Shown: piece after piece, positions 8,916-18,014 of the stretch
Numbering within the stretch: position 1 is the first letter of the stretch
Layout of the letters: each line of letters opens with the position of its first letter
NCBI RefSeq assembly: GCF_000711735.1
Contig: NZ_JONL01000007.1
Location: forward strand, 186,001-250,000
Length of the DNA: 64,000 nucleotides
Direction: 5' to 3'
DNA from: Maridesulfovibrio frigidus DSM 17176
GTDB lineage: Bacteria > Desulfobacterota > Desulfovibrionia > Desulfovibrionales > Desulfovibrionaceae
Notes under the pieces: model-generated
Told to the model about the DNA's origin: nothing
The model's input: the letters and a program-made list of their open reading frames with translations, nothing else
Database searches by the model: none
Position numbers and translations under genes: made by a program

Positions 8916-10397
8916 ATGATACAGGGAAAAATGTTCATCAACGGCGAATGGGTTGCAGCCCTTTCCGGATCCGAACGCGAAATTATAAATCCTTTTGATA
9001 GCTCTGTAATTGCGAAGGTTGCCGAAGGAGCCAGAGAAGACTCCGCGCTTGCAATCACCGCAGCACGCAATGCATTTGATTCCGGCGAATGGAGCGCAAC
9101 TCCAGCCTCTGAACGCGGCAGAATGCTTTTCAAACTCGCAGACCTTATCGAACGCGACAACGAAGAACTCGCTAGCCTTGAAAGTCTGGATACTGGTAAA
9201 ACAGTTGAAGAAAGCCGCTGGGACATGAACGATATAGCAGGTATTTTCCGCTATTATGCGGGCCTTGCAGATAAGAATGGCGGCGAAGTTATCGCTTCAC
9301 CAGTGCCTAATTCCACAAGCATAGTTGTTCGTGAGCCAATCGGTGTATGCGGTCAGATTTCGCCTTGGAACTACCCACTACTTCAAGCCGCATGGAAGAT
9401 GGCCCCAGCCCTTGCCGCTGGAAATACCATAATCATGAAGCCCAGCGAAATAACCCCGCTGACTGCAATCAAAGTTACCGAACTTGCTGAAGAAGTAGGC
9501 TTCCCAAAAGGAGTAGTCAATCTAGTCCTTGGAGCTGGAGCAGAAGTCGGAGCAGAGCTTGCCGAAAACGTCGACGTTGACCTCATATCCTTCACCGGAG
9601 GAATAGCAACGGGTAAGACTATCATGCGCGCAGCGGCTGTAAATGTTAAAAAAGTAGCCCTTGAACTAGGTGGCAAAAATCCGAATATCGTTTTTGATGA
9701 CGCTGACTTCGATGTAGCAATTGATTACGCTCTCAACGCAGTATTTTTCCATGCGGGGCAAATATGTTCCGCTGGGGCAAGACTCATGGTACAAGACGGT
9801 ATTCATGACCGCTTTGTGGAAGAGTTACGCAAAAGAATTGAAGCTATTGTAGTAGGTAACGGCTTTGAAGAAGGAACCCAGATGGGGCCGCTTATTTCTG
9901 CCGAGCATCTAGCTAAGGTTGAAAATTTTGTGCAAATGGCCCCTTCTGAGGGTGCAAAGCTTCTTACTGGTGGAAAAAGACCTTCTGATCCAAAATTAAA
10001 GGACGGATTTTTCTTTGAGCCTACCCTGTTCACCGACTGCAAGAATGACATGAAAATTGTTCAGGAAGAAGTCTTCGGGCCGGTAATTACCGTAGAGCGT
10101 TTCCAAACGGAAGAAGAAGTTATCCGCTGGGCCAACGATACTATCTACGGACTTTCCGCAGGATTCTGGACAAGTGACGCCGACCGCATTGAAAGAGTTT
10201 CTAAAGCTCTGAAATTCGGAACAGTTTGGATAAATGACTTCAATGTGTATTTCGTACAGGCCCCATGGGGCGGGTACAAACAGTCTGGAATGGGCCGTGA
10301 ACTCGGTCATATGGGACTTGAAGAATACACAGAGGTAAAGCATATATTTAGGAATCATGCCCCCGAACCATTCAATTGGTTCAACACTTCTGCTTAA
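8916..10397 (+). CDS. betB: Betaine-aldehyde dehydrogenase
   Basis: 493 residues, the usual length. It oxidises betaine aldehyde to glycine betaine with NAD(P)+. The aldehyde dehydrogenase catalytic residues are visible: Glu250 in ALELGGKNPNIVF and nucleophile Cys284 in GQICSAGARL. The N-terminal FINGEWV, the PWNYPLLQAAWKMAPALAAGN substrate-channel motif and the GGYKQSGMGRELG C-terminal motif are typical of BetB-like enzymes. The ribosome site GTGAGG overlaps the end of the preceding terminator. The position after betA makes the betaine assignment likely among the many similar ALDH families. Confidence 0.92.
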   Translation: MIQGKMFINGEWVAALSGSEREIINPFDSSVIAKVAEGAREDSALAITAARNAFDSGEWSATPASERGRMLFKLADLIERDNEELASLESLDTGKTVEESRWDMNDIAGIFRYYAGLADKNGGEVIASPVPNSTSIVVREPIGVCGQISPWNYPLLQAAWKMAPALAAGNTIIMKPSEITPLTAIKVTELAEEVGFPKGVVNLVLGAGAEVGAELAENVDVDLISFTGGIATGKTIMRAAAVNVKKVALELGGKNPNIVFDDADFDVAIDYALNAVFFHAGQICSAGARLMVQDGIHDRFVEELRKRIEAIVVGNGFEEGTQMGPLISAEHLAKVENFVQMAPSEGAKLLTGGKRPSDPKLKDGFFFEPTLFTDCKNDMKIVQEEVFGPVITVERFQTEEEVIRWANDTIYGLSAGFWTSDADRIERVSKALKFGTVWINDFNVYFVQAPWGGYKQSGMGRELGHMGLEEYTEVKHIFRNHAPEPFNWFNTSA

Positions 10398-10419
10398 TTG
10401 AAAGTGTTTTGTACAAAGC

Positions 10420-10452
10420 AGTGCCGGTCCAATTGAAAAATTATCCGGCACT
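10420..10452 (+). other. Intergenic stem-loop between betB and the binding-protein gene
   Basis: AGTGCCGG (10420-10427) pairs with CCGGCACT (10445-10452) across a 17-nt AT-rich loop, followed by ACTTTTAAC. It could be a weak terminator or a 3'-stabilising/processing hairpin that sets binding-protein mRNA levels. The poly-T is too short for a confident terminator. Confidence 0.45.
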
Positions 10453-10479
10453 ACTTTTAACCTCAACTAAGGAGTTATG

Positions 10480-11427
10480 ATGTTAACCCACTCTAAGCGG
10501 GTTCTTTCGGTTTTTATTTTGGTTGTTTCACTTTTCTGCTTTTCTGCCTTTGCACAAGCTTCCTCAAAAATCACCATTGCCAGCGTAGGCTGGACAGGTG
10601 TTACCATTAAGACTGATATTGCTGTATCCGTACTGCAAAGTCTCGGCTATAAAGCTGAAAACCTTATGGTTTCTGTCCCCATCGCATACAAAGCTATGTC
10701 CACAGGCGACGCTGATGCCTTCCTAGGTAACTGGATGCCATCCATGGCTACCATTGCTGACAAGTACTTTGAAAAAGGCACAGTGCTAAAATATGCTATC
10801 AATATGGATGGAGCCAAATACACATTGGCAGTCCCTACATTCTGCGCCGAAGCAGGATTAAAAGATTTCAAAGATATCGTTAAATTCGGAGATAAGCTGG
10901 ACTGGAAAATTTATGGAATCGAAGCCGGAAATGACGGTAACGAAATCATTCAGGGCATGATCGACAAGGACCTGTTCGGGCTAGGTAAATTCACCCTTAT
11001 TCCTTCCAGTGAAGCTGCAATGCTTTCTCAGGTTCAGGGCATGGCGAAACAAGGCAAGATGTCTGTTTTCCTAGGCTGGGCTCCTCACAGTATGAACGAA
11101 TATATCGACATGACATACCTGACAGGAAGCACTGGTGATACTTTTGGTGGCAATGACGGTACAGCAACTATCTGGACCAACGTCCGCTCCGGACTTGTAA
11201 AAGAACAGCCTAACGTTGCTCAGCTCCTAAAGAACATGACCTTCTCCATCTCCATGATTAACCAGATCATGATCACAGTGGAAAAAGACAGCTCAATGTC
11301 ACTCGGCGACGCAGGCATGATCTGGGTTAAAGAACATCCTGAAGTTTATAAGAAATGGCTTGAAGGAGTCACAACTATAGACGGAAAACCTGGATTATCT
11401 GCTTTTGAAGCTTCTTTGAAGAATTAA
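10480..11427 (+). CDS. Choline/glycine-betaine ABC transporter substrate-binding protein (ChoX/OpuAC-like)
   Basis: 315 residues. A Sec signal peptide ends at AQA-S (about residue 27). The mature protein is an OpuAC-type type II binding protein; FLGNWMPSM and FLGWAPHSMNEY are motifs close to the ChoX choline-binding group, with aromatic residues suited to a quaternary-ammonium box. Two ATGs are adjacent at 10477 and 10480; AAGGAG ends at 10474, so the second has the better spacing. It is the last gene of the bet operon. The permease and ATPase genes are not here, so it must work with a transporter encoded elsewhere. Delivering choline to BetA/BetB is the natural role; glycine betaine is the alternative ligand. 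Confidence 0.87.
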   Translation: MLTHSKRVLSVFILVVSLFCFSAFAQASSKITIASVGWTGVTIKTDIAVSVLQSLGYKAENLMVSVPIAYKAMSTGDADAFLGNWMPSMATIADKYFEKGTVLKYAINMDGAKYTLAVPTFCAEAGLKDFKDIVKFGDKLDWKIYGIEAGNDGNEIIQGMIDKDLFGLGKFTLIPSSEAAMLSQVQGMAKQGKMSVFLGWAPHSMNEYIDMTYLTGSTGDTFGGNDGTATIWTNVRSGLVKEQPNVAQLLKNMTFSISMINQIMITVEKDSSMSLGDAGMIWVKEHPEVYKKWLEGVTTIDGKPGLSAFEASLKN

Positions 11428-11466
11428 TTAGAATAGATAAGACTTGAAATTAGTTTTGGTTAAAAG

Positions 11467-11505
11467 AAAGCCAGTCCTCCAGTTTTGTGCTGGGGGCTGG
11501 CTTTT
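11467..11505 (+). terminator. Intrinsic terminator of the bet operon
   Basis: AAAGCCAGTCCTCCAG / CTGGGGGCTGGCTTTTT hairpin followed by T residues, about 40 bp after the binding-protein stop codon. Confidence 0.9.
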
Positions 11506-11618
11506 TACATGGCTCCGGTGAAAAACAAATATCCTGCGCACTCCATCAAAAGACACAAAATTACTAATCATCAACCTCTTTCCTTCTTATGAGAATCAGT
11601 GCGGACATCATGGTGATC

Positions 11619-13421
11619 TTAATTGCAAACTTGATTGCGACCTTGCCTTTTGGCCCTATATAGAGCCTCGTCTGCTACTAAAATAATATTTTCAGGCAAA
11701 TGTACTTCGTTCGATGTCACTGAAGCCACACCGAAAGAAAATGTAAGGTAATCTGATATCTTAGATTTTTCGTGCTCGATTCTCATATCTGAAACAGTAC
11801 TCATGATTCGTTCTGCAACCTCGACTGCGCCCTTTGCATCGGTGTTTGGTAAAATTATCAAAAACTCTTCCCCGCCGTACCGCCCAGCGAGGTCATTAGG
11901 ACGCTTAAGGCTAGATTCTATGGCACGTGCGACCTTAATCAAGCTTCCATCCCCTTCCTGATGGCCATAGTAATCATTATAGTTTTTAAAGTAATCAACA
12001 TCACACATAATGACAGACAAAACACTGTTTTCTCTCTTCAGTCTCTTGCATTCAAGTAGCAATCGCTCATCCAAAAGTCGCCTGTTCGCTAAGCCGGTAA
12101 GCCCATCTTGTTTTGCCATACGTGCTAATTCTTGGTTTGCCTGCCTAAGTTCCGAAGTGCGATGAGCGACTTCTATTTCCAAGTGCCCCTTAGCTTCCCG
12201 TTCAGCAAGAATTAATTCTTGCTGATAAGATATATTTTGCTTTTGTAGCAACTTTACCCTGTAAGCCAAAGCAAGAGAAAAAATTGTCAGTTCCGCCATT
12301 GATCCACCCAGATAGGCATATCTGGTAGTTAGGCTATAAGGAACAAGATCCATCAGAAGTAGCCCAAGCAAGATTATCGAGACAAAATAAAAGCTCATGC
12401 TTAATAAGTAGTAAGAGGAAAGTTTAATGCGCTTCACCCAAGCGTATATTCCCACAAACATAAAGTACGCATATGTTGGCAGAGCCAGAAAGTTTAAGTA
12501 TTGATAATAATTAATATTGATAAAGCTGGCTATCCCAGAAAGAAAGCTCACCCCAATTATCAGCAGCAAAACCTTGTCTATCTTTGGTAGATTTAATTTA
12601 GTTTGGAGCAACTCCCTACTGAACAAGGCAAGAAACACCAGAATAAAATTGGTGATTGAGTTAAGTCGGTAATGAGCTAATTCACTAATACCAAGATAAA
12701 GGTCGAACCCGCTATAAAGCATTACCCAAGCACCAAAGCATAAGCCATGCATGACGTAGTAGCCATAAAGTTTATCGCGCAGAGAAATGAATAAAAATAG
12801 ATTGTAAAAAATCAATGCGGAGATAGTTCCAAAGTAAAAAAAGTAGCAAGCAGTCGCCAGTTGTTCACGTTTCAAAAATGCACTTGGACTATCAACAAAA
12901 ATGCCATCAGTCAGCATTCCGTAATTTGAATGAAGTTTGATATAGAAAGTTTTGGATTGGCCCGGCTCGATCTTAATTGAAAAAACAGGGTTTCTGTTGT
13001 CTATCGACCGTTTGAGCAAAGGAGTATCAAGCCCTGCTCGTTCTTTGTGCCACAAATTACCATTACGATAGTATAGTATAACTTGTTCCGCGAAAGGTTC
13101 ATCAAGACTTATGACCTTTCTGACAGGCTGAGTTGATTTATTTACCAAAGCAAAACAAAACCAGTAGGCAAGCTCAGTAGATTTTATATTAAACCTTGAA
13201 GAGGTCAGCCTCCAATTGATTTTGCCCGATGATATATCATCAACAGTCAAGTTTCTTTCAATGTCCTCAGCGACATAAATATCAAATTCTTGGAGAGACT
13301 TACTATCACCAGAAACTTCATAAGATGGCACAGAGTTGGGTTGGGCCAATACTAGAGTATCCATTGATAGAACTATAGACAATGCCAACAGGAAAGCAGT
13401 TATACAAAAATAGTGTTTCAT
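11619..13421 (-). CDS. 7TM-DISM diguanylate cyclase
   Basis: 600 residues. The signal peptide is followed by a periplasmic 7TMR-DISMED2 carbohydrate-binding-like domain (about 45-185), then seven membrane helices (about 195-400), a short coiled coil (LAEREAKGHLEIEVAHRTSELRQ) and a C-terminal GGDEF domain. The active-site motif is GGEEF at 516-520, so it should make cyclic di-GMP from GTP. RPND at 507-510, five residues upstream, is a correctly spaced inhibitory site (RxxD) for product feedback. No EAL domain. Transcribed alone and convergent with the bet operon. The signal sensed outside the cytoplasm is unknown. Confidence 0.93.
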   Translation of the reverse strand: MKHYFCITAFLLALSIVLSMDTLVLAQPNSVPSYEVSGDSKSLQEFDIYVAEDIERNLTVDDISSGKINWRLTSSRFNIKSTELAYWFCFALVNKSTQPVRKVISLDEPFAEQVILYYRNGNLWHKERAGLDTPLLKRSIDNRNPVFSIKIEPGQSKTFYIKLHSNYGMLTDGIFVDSPSAFLKREQLATACYFFYFGTISALIFYNLFLFISLRDKLYGYYVMHGLCFGAWVMLYSGFDLYLGISELAHYRLNSITNFILVFLALFSRELLQTKLNLPKIDKVLLLIIGVSFLSGIASFININYYQYLNFLALPTYAYFMFVGIYAWVKRIKLSSYYLLSMSFYFVSIILLGLLLMDLVPYSLTTRYAYLGGSMAELTIFSLALAYRVKLLQKQNISYQQELILAEREAKGHLEIEVAHRTSELRQANQELARMAKQDGLTGLANRRLLDERLLLECKRLKRENSVLSVIMCDVDYFKNYNDYYGHQEGDGSLIKVARAIESSLKRPNDLAGRYGGEEFLIILPNTDAKGAVEVAERIMSTVSDMRIEHEKSKISDYLTFSFGVASVTSNEVHLPENIILVADEALYRAKRQGRNQVCN

Positions 13422-14066
13422 TTTTATTAAACCAAAAGGGGAAATATAGATTTATGATTTATTCGAGTAATTAAACGTTCTGCGATGGAATATCCAAAAC
13501 ATTGATGGCGCAAATTTACAGAGTTTAGTCAGGAAAAGTGCCCGGGTAGTGAATTATAATCCTTCCACTTTTCGTAGACGGAGATAAGTATAACGCAAGT
13601 ACTAAGTTCGTTCGTCAGAACAGGCATTAGCTGTTTCCTGCGGTCAAATTAAGCACTGTTAAATTCATCAATATTAAATTCACTCTTTTCAGCTTATCTT
13701 TAAATATTTTGATTATGGGATCAGTAAAAAAAACATACTGATATACTTAAAATAACCATAAATAAAGTATAAAATACCTACCAAAAGGAAATTCACAAAA
13801 AATCCAAAATAAAACCCTATGCCCCCCCCCTTCCAATCATATTTATCAGTACACACCCTAAAAAGCCCCCTCGCAACTTTACTTTATAAGAAGGTGTATA
13901 ACTAAAATGGCATAGAGGAGAGAGTCCGGCTACCTCTCCGCTTGGTGAAAATGATTTAGCTCAACAAGATAGTCATATAGTCTGTTAGATTAGTAGCTAA
14001 AATTATACCCCTCCTTTTTTTTTAAGCGCATCAGGCAGAGTGAAGGTACAGCTAGATACAGATAGC
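13422..14066. other. Long intergenic region without a convincing gene
   Basis: About 640 bp of AT-rich DNA between divergent genes. Visible elements are a run of nine C residues (13822-13830), a small hairpin GGAGAG / CTCTCC (13917-13939), and a pyrimidine-rich stretch with nine T residues near 14013. No open frame has both a ribosome site and plausible composition. A small RNA transcribed from this region cannot be excluded. Confidence 0.5.
13822..13830 (+). repeat. Poly-C homopolymer tract (9 C)
   Basis: Nine consecutive cytosines in otherwise AT-rich DNA. Such tracts vary in length by replication slippage. It lies in non-coding sequence about 240 bp ahead of the promoter at 14067. Confidence 0.7.
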
Positions 14067-14095
14067 TTGACACGTTTTTTTATACAGTTGATAAT
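14067..14095 (+). promoter_or_regulatory. Near-consensus sigma70 promoter
   Basis: TTGACA (14067-14072), exactly 17 bp spacer, GATAAT (14090-14095; five of six bases match the -10 consensus). It predicts a start near 14102 and a leader of about 70 nt before the gene at 14174. It is the best-looking promoter in the window. Confidence 0.8.
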
Positions 14096-14173
14096 GATAA
14101 ACTGAATCTAAAACACATCGAAGAAACTTTTCTAGAATACTATATCCACAAATGGACGAAGGAGAAATATACA

Positions 14174-14782
14174 ATGGCAAAAAAACTCGCAGAAAAAATC
14201 GAAGACTTTACAAAAAACCTCACGGCCTATCTTGATAAAGAAAAATCCAACAAGAACATTGTGCACTACGAGATTATCCCCTCAGACAAAGAGGAATTCC
14301 CTTTTCAGCTGAAAGTGGGCGACCTTACTCGTCAATTCTCTTCCAGAGACATTGCTGAATTTCAGAATAAGGAGCCTTTACTTGTCAACGCTATGGTAAG
14401 GCAGATAGATGAGAGTGACCCAATAACAGGCGCAGTTGTTACCGGGTTCAGAAAAAAACTCATTGCGGCATTTGATGCTCAGGTAAAGTTGGGCAACATT
14501 ACCAGATATAGAATCGATAGGACTCCAGTTTCAAAAGATTTCTTTTTTAATGTTCATATTTACCTAGATAATGAAGATAAAAAGCTAGACCTTTCCTACC
14601 AAAAATACATTGGACTGGTGGATATTGTAACATGGAGAGAAGTTGAGGACGAGTTTGCAGACTCTCTACAAAGCAACTTTGTGACAGAAGAGACCGAAGC
14701 TCCTGTAGAAGCTACTGTCGAAACTACTGACGAAGCTCCTGTTGAAGCTCCCGTTGAAGATCCTATTGAACCAACACCATAG
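14174..14782 (+). CDS. Hypothetical protein with acidic Pro/Glu/Ala repeat tail
   Basis: 202 residues, no signal peptide, strong ribosome site (GAAGGAGAAAT). The body (about 1-165) is a soluble alpha/beta protein rich in Lys, Asp and Phe that I do not recognise. The last 35 residues are a low-complexity acidic tail built from repeats of EAPVEA/EAPVED, encoded by degenerate tandem repeats of GAAGCTCCTGT-like units (about 14695-14775) that could change in number. Driven by the strong promoter at 14067, so probably well expressed. A monocistronic gene of unknown function. Confidence 0.75.
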   Translation: MAKKLAEKIEDFTKNLTAYLDKEKSNKNIVHYEIIPSDKEEFPFQLKVGDLTRQFSSRDIAEFQNKEPLLVNAMVRQIDESDPITGAVVTGFRKKLIAAFDAQVKLGNITRYRIDRTPVSKDFFFNVHIYLDNEDKKLDLSYQKYIGLVDIVTWREVEDEFADSLQSNFVTEETEAPVEATVETTDEAPVEAPVEDPIEPTP

Positions 14783-14911
14783 CTACCATTTTCAGCCAAA
14801 GAAGCCCCGATCCTTACTAATGATCGGTATGCCCCCTGTCAGGCGGACAAAGTAAGAAAGCCTCTTGGTTAATTACTTTATCCCTTGGTGGGGTGGGATA
14901 GTCTTTATAAA

Positions 14912-14962
14912 AAATAATCGGCCAGCTTTCACCGATGGAACTCCGGAAAAAACTGGCCGATT
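14912..14962 (-). terminator. Intrinsic terminator of the NhaC gene
   Basis: AATCGGCCAG (14916-14925) pairs with CTGGCCGATT (14953-14962). Read on the minus strand the stem is followed by ATTTTTTAT. The loop is long, with a minor internal pairing. Confidence 0.75.
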
Positions 14963-14966
14963 AAAA

Positions 14967-16271
14967 CTAGGATCTAGCTTTAGGAAATCCAATGATAATG
15001 CTTATGATTGCGACAAACGCAAGTATGTAACAATAATACATATTCCCGACGATTTCGAGCGGAGACAACTGTGAAATTGAGCCTGCTAGCAGAATTTGAG
15101 CGCCGTAAGGAATCAATCCCTGTATGATACATGAAAATATATCTAAGAGGCTGGCACTCCGGCGTGGGTCCACATTATGGCTCTTGGCAATTTCTTTTGC
15201 CATTCCGCCTGTCAGGATGATGGCTACAGTATTGTTCGCTGTACATAGATCAGAAAAAACGGACAAAGCTCCAATGCTGAACTCCCCTGCTCTTGTTGAT
15301 TTTGTCCCACGAGTCAATTTACCTATAAAATTAATGATATAGGTTATTCCTCCGTGGTATTTAATCAGCTCACCAAGCCCGCCAATCAGAAGTGATAAAA
15401 CCAGAATTTCCTGCATTCCGGTAAATCCTGAATAAATATCCTGTGAAAATTTAAGCATTCCAAAATCAGTTACTGATATTAATCCAACAATTCCTGTGAG
15501 AACAATACCGGATCCCAGAACAATAAATACGTTTATTCCAATCACAGCCATCGCTAGAATTAGGAAGTAAGGAAGCACTTTAATCAAGCTGTAGCTACCT
15601 TCCTGTAATACCTGTCCGCCCTCACCGACTATATATAATATGACAATAGTTAACACTGCCGCGGGCATTGCTATCAAGAAATTCATCTTGAATTTATCAG
15701 CCATTTCACAACCCTGAGTTCGAGTGGCCGCAATTGTCGTATCGGAAATCATGGAAAGATTATCTCCGAACATTGCACCACCGACAACGGACCCCATGAG
15801 CAAGGCTGATGGAATATCTGTTTTGGTCGCAACTCCTACGGCAATCGGCGCAATGGCTGCAATGGTTCCCATAGAGGTCCCCATAGCGGTTGCTATAAAC
15901 GCCGCAATAATGAACAGCCCAGGAAGAACCATGGATGCAGGAACAACGGACAAACCGAGGTTAACTGTCGACTCGACCCCTCCGATGGCTTTGGCAACTG
16001 AAGCAAACCCGCCAGCCAGCAGATAAATCATACACATCGTTATTATTCCGGAATCACCTGCGCCTCTAAGGAAAACATTAATCTTATCCGTCAAAACGCC
16101 TTTTCCCATCCAAACAGCCCACGCTATTGCAGGCAATATAGCAACAGTTGCGGACAACTGATAAAAAGCCATATTAGTTTCACTCATAGTTAGAGAAAAA
16201 CCAGTGCCGATAAATATCACCAAAAATAAGGCCAATGGGGCTAAAGCCCATCCGTTAGCTTCCTGTTTCAT
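14967..16271 (-). CDS. nhaC: Na+/H+ antiporter, NhaC family
   Basis: 434 residues and about eleven hydrophobic segments. It would exchange cytoplasmic Na+ for H+ across the inner membrane, useful for a marine cell. Family-typical stretches are ATAMGTSMGTIAAIAPIAVGVA and GAMFGDNLSMISDTTIAATRTQG, the latter carrying the Gly-Asp-Asn-Leu-Ser and Ser-Asp-Thr motifs of NhaC. An earlier TTG at 16280 would extend it by three residues, but TAAGGA (16281-16286) is correctly spaced only for the ATG at 16271. Exact substrate (Na+ alone, or an organic acid/cation couple as in some NhaC relatives) is not decided by sequence. Confidence 0.85.
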   Translation of the reverse strand: MKQEANGWALAPLALFLVIFIGTGFSLTMSETNMAFYQLSATVAILPAIAWAVWMGKGVLTDKINVFLRGAGDSGIITMCMIYLLAGGFASVAKAIGGVESTVNLGLSVVPASMVLPGLFIIAAFIATAMGTSMGTIAAIAPIAVGVATKTDIPSALLMGSVVGGAMFGDNLSMISDTTIAATRTQGCEMADKFKMNFLIAMPAAVLTIVILYIVGEGGQVLQEGSYSLIKVLPYFLILAMAVIGINVFIVLGSGIVLTGIVGLISVTDFGMLKFSQDIYSGFTGMQEILVLSLLIGGLGELIKYHGGITYIINFIGKLTRGTKSTRAGEFSIGALSVFSDLCTANNTVAIILTGGMAKEIAKSHNVDPRRSASLLDIFSCIIQGLIPYGAQILLAGSISQLSPLEIVGNMYYCYILAFVAIISIIIGFPKARS

Positions 16272-16426
16272 GATTAACAATCCTTATATTAACAAAACTC
16301 TCTATTTTACGATAAAAGTTAAAAAAGGCATACTTACCTCTTTTAAAACACCAAAGAAAGATCAATTCTCCCTTTAACGCAAAATGTCAATCCTGACTAA
16401 CTCATTAAATATAATTTATAAGCAAC
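16272..16426. other. Spacer upstream of nhaC; nothing certain
   Basis: AT-rich DNA between the purT terminator and nhaC, on the promoter side of nhaC. I see no gene and no promoter good enough to name. Confidence 0.5.
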
Positions 16427-16478
16427 ATAAAAAAGATCAAATCTAAGCGTACATGCAATACGCAAAGATTTGATCTTT
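16427..16478 (-). terminator. Intrinsic terminator of purT
   Basis: A long perfect stem: AAAGATCAAATCT (16432-16444) pairs with AGATTTGATCTTT (16466-16478), and an inner GCGTA/TACGC pair extends it. On the minus strand it is followed by TTTTTTATG. Confidence 0.88.
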
Positions 16479-16582
16479 AATTTAGCTAATAGCTCGAAAC
16501 TTTGTTTATCTATACAGCTTGCGCAGTCTCGGTTGGAATTATTCCTTCAAAACCTATGAAGCTGCCTATTTAATTAAGGAGC

Positions 16583-17764
16583 TTAGTACTTAACTTCTAC
16601 GGTTGATGAAGCTTTGATAGCGCGTTTTTTAGCGTCATCAACATCTTTACCAAGCGCAAGAGCAACACCTAGTCTGCGTACTCCGTCACATTCACCCTTC
16701 CCGAAGATCAATACTTTCGTATCAGGACCTTCCAATGCTTTATCAACATTTACGAAGGAAGGAGATGTTGATTTACCATTTGAAAGAATTACGCTGGAAG
16801 CCGCTGGTCCGTACTGGCGAATAGCCGGAACAGGCAGTCCAATGATCGCGCGGACATGCAATGCAAACTGGCTCATATCCTGAGAAATAACGGTAACAAG
16901 GCCGGTATCATGTGGACGAGGTGAAACTTCACTAAAGAAAATTTCATCACCTTTAATGAACAGCTCCACTCCGAACAGGCCGCGCCCGCCAAGTGCATTT
17001 GTAATTCTAAGAGCGTAATCCTGCGCTTTTTCGAGGGCAATGGCGCTCATAGGCTGTGGCTGCCATGATTCACGGTAATCGCCATCTTCCTGCCTGTGAC
17101 CTATAGGCTGGCAGTATGATGTCCCGTCTTTGTGGCGAACTGTGAGCAAGGTAATTTCGTAGTCGAATTCAACGAATGCTTCTACAATAATGCGCCCTTC
17201 TCCAGTTCTGCCGCCAGACTGCGAATATTCCCATGAATAGTCGATATCACTTTCGCTCTTTACTGTGCTCTGCCCTTTACCGGACGAGCTCATAACAGGC
17301 TTAATCACGCAAGGAATGCCTATTTCTTTTACGGCTGCGAGATATTCTTCTTTAGTATCAGCAAATTTATATGGAGATGTTTTGAGGCCGATCTCTTCAG
17401 CTGCCAACCTACGGATACCTTCGCGGTCCATAGTAAGTCTTGCGGCAATGGCAGTAGGAATTACATTGAATCCTTCCTTCTCGAGATCAACAAGAGTCTG
17501 AGTAGCAATAGCCTCAATTTCAGGTACGATGAAATCAGGTTTTTCAGTTTCTATAACTTTACGGAGAGCATCTGCATCGAGCATAGAAAGAACATAGCTG
17601 CGATGAGCAACCTGCATAGCAGGTGTGTTTTCATACCTGTCAACAACAATAACTTCTACACCCAACCGCTGAGCTTCAATTACGACTTCCTTACCAAGCT
17701 CACCACCGCCAAGAAGCATCATCTTACGAGCAGAACTAGTTCCGGCTGTTCCAAGAGTTACCAT
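16583..17764 (-). CDS. purT: Formate-dependent phosphoribosylglycinamide formyltransferase
   Basis: 393 residues, matching the family (about 392). It makes FGAR from GAR, formate and ATP, the folate-independent route for purine step 3, which suits an anaerobe with free formate. The N-terminus has [21 protein letters not shown]. The ATP-grasp domain has [12 protein letters not shown] and [22 protein letters not shown] with metal-binding Glu residues. A TTG further upstream (17809) gives a 15-residue extension, but CGGAG eight bases before the ATG at 17764 and the family length support the shorter form. Monocistronic, divergent from the ubiX-like gene. Confidence 0.95.
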   Translation of the reverse strand: MVTLGTAGTSSARKMMLLGGGELGKEVVIEAQRLGVEVIVVDRYENTPAMQVAHRSYVLSMLDADALRKVIETEKPDFIVPEIEAIATQTLVDLEKEGFNVIPTAIAARLTMDREGIRRLAAEEIGLKTSPYKFADTKEEYLAAVKEIGIPCVIKPVMSSSGKGQSTVKSESDIDYSWEYSQSGGRTGEGRIIVEAFVEFDYEITLLTVRHKDGTSYCQPIGHRQEDGDYRESWQPQPMSAIALEKAQDYALRITNALGGRGLFGVELFIKGDEIFFSEVSPRPHDTGLVTVISQDMSQFALHVRAIIGLPVPAIRQYGPAASSVILSNGKSTSPSFVNVDKALEGPDTKVLIFGKGECDGVRRLGVALALGKDVDDAKKRAIKASSTVEVKY

Positions 17765-17902
17765 ACTGTTTTCTCCGTCGGATAAAAATTGTGTACGTGA
17801 TTTCTTCAAGTATTGAATTAAGTTTTGTTTCTAGTCTCATATGATAGTCAAAATTTCAAGAAATTAGGAATAGGTAAATTAATTTATTGTTAAATAATAA
17901 AA

Positions 17903-17920
17903 TCGTTCACACACGAACGA
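17903..17920. promoter_or_regulatory. Inverted repeat in the purT/ubiX divergent region (candidate operator)
   Basis: TCGTTC-ACACAC-GAACGA, a perfect 6-bp inverted repeat with a 6-bp spacer, in the 250-bp divergent spacer. It lacks a T run, so it is not a terminator. A dimeric regulator could bind it; identity unknown. Confidence 0.4.
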
Positions 17921-18014
17921 GACTTGTAAACTTCTATCCCCTGTTGTATTTATCCTTTTTAACGCAGCTAAATAATAAGGCTCCTGCCACTCGAAAGGAT
18001 TTAGGCTTTTAATT

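Noticed and set aside
13908-13945. GGAGAG/CTCTCC hairpin region considered as a riboswitch
   Set aside because: No match to a riboswitch core that I can recognise; called non-coding only.
14009-14030. CCCCTCC followed by nine T residues near 14013, considered as a terminator
   Set aside because: No stem precedes the T run.
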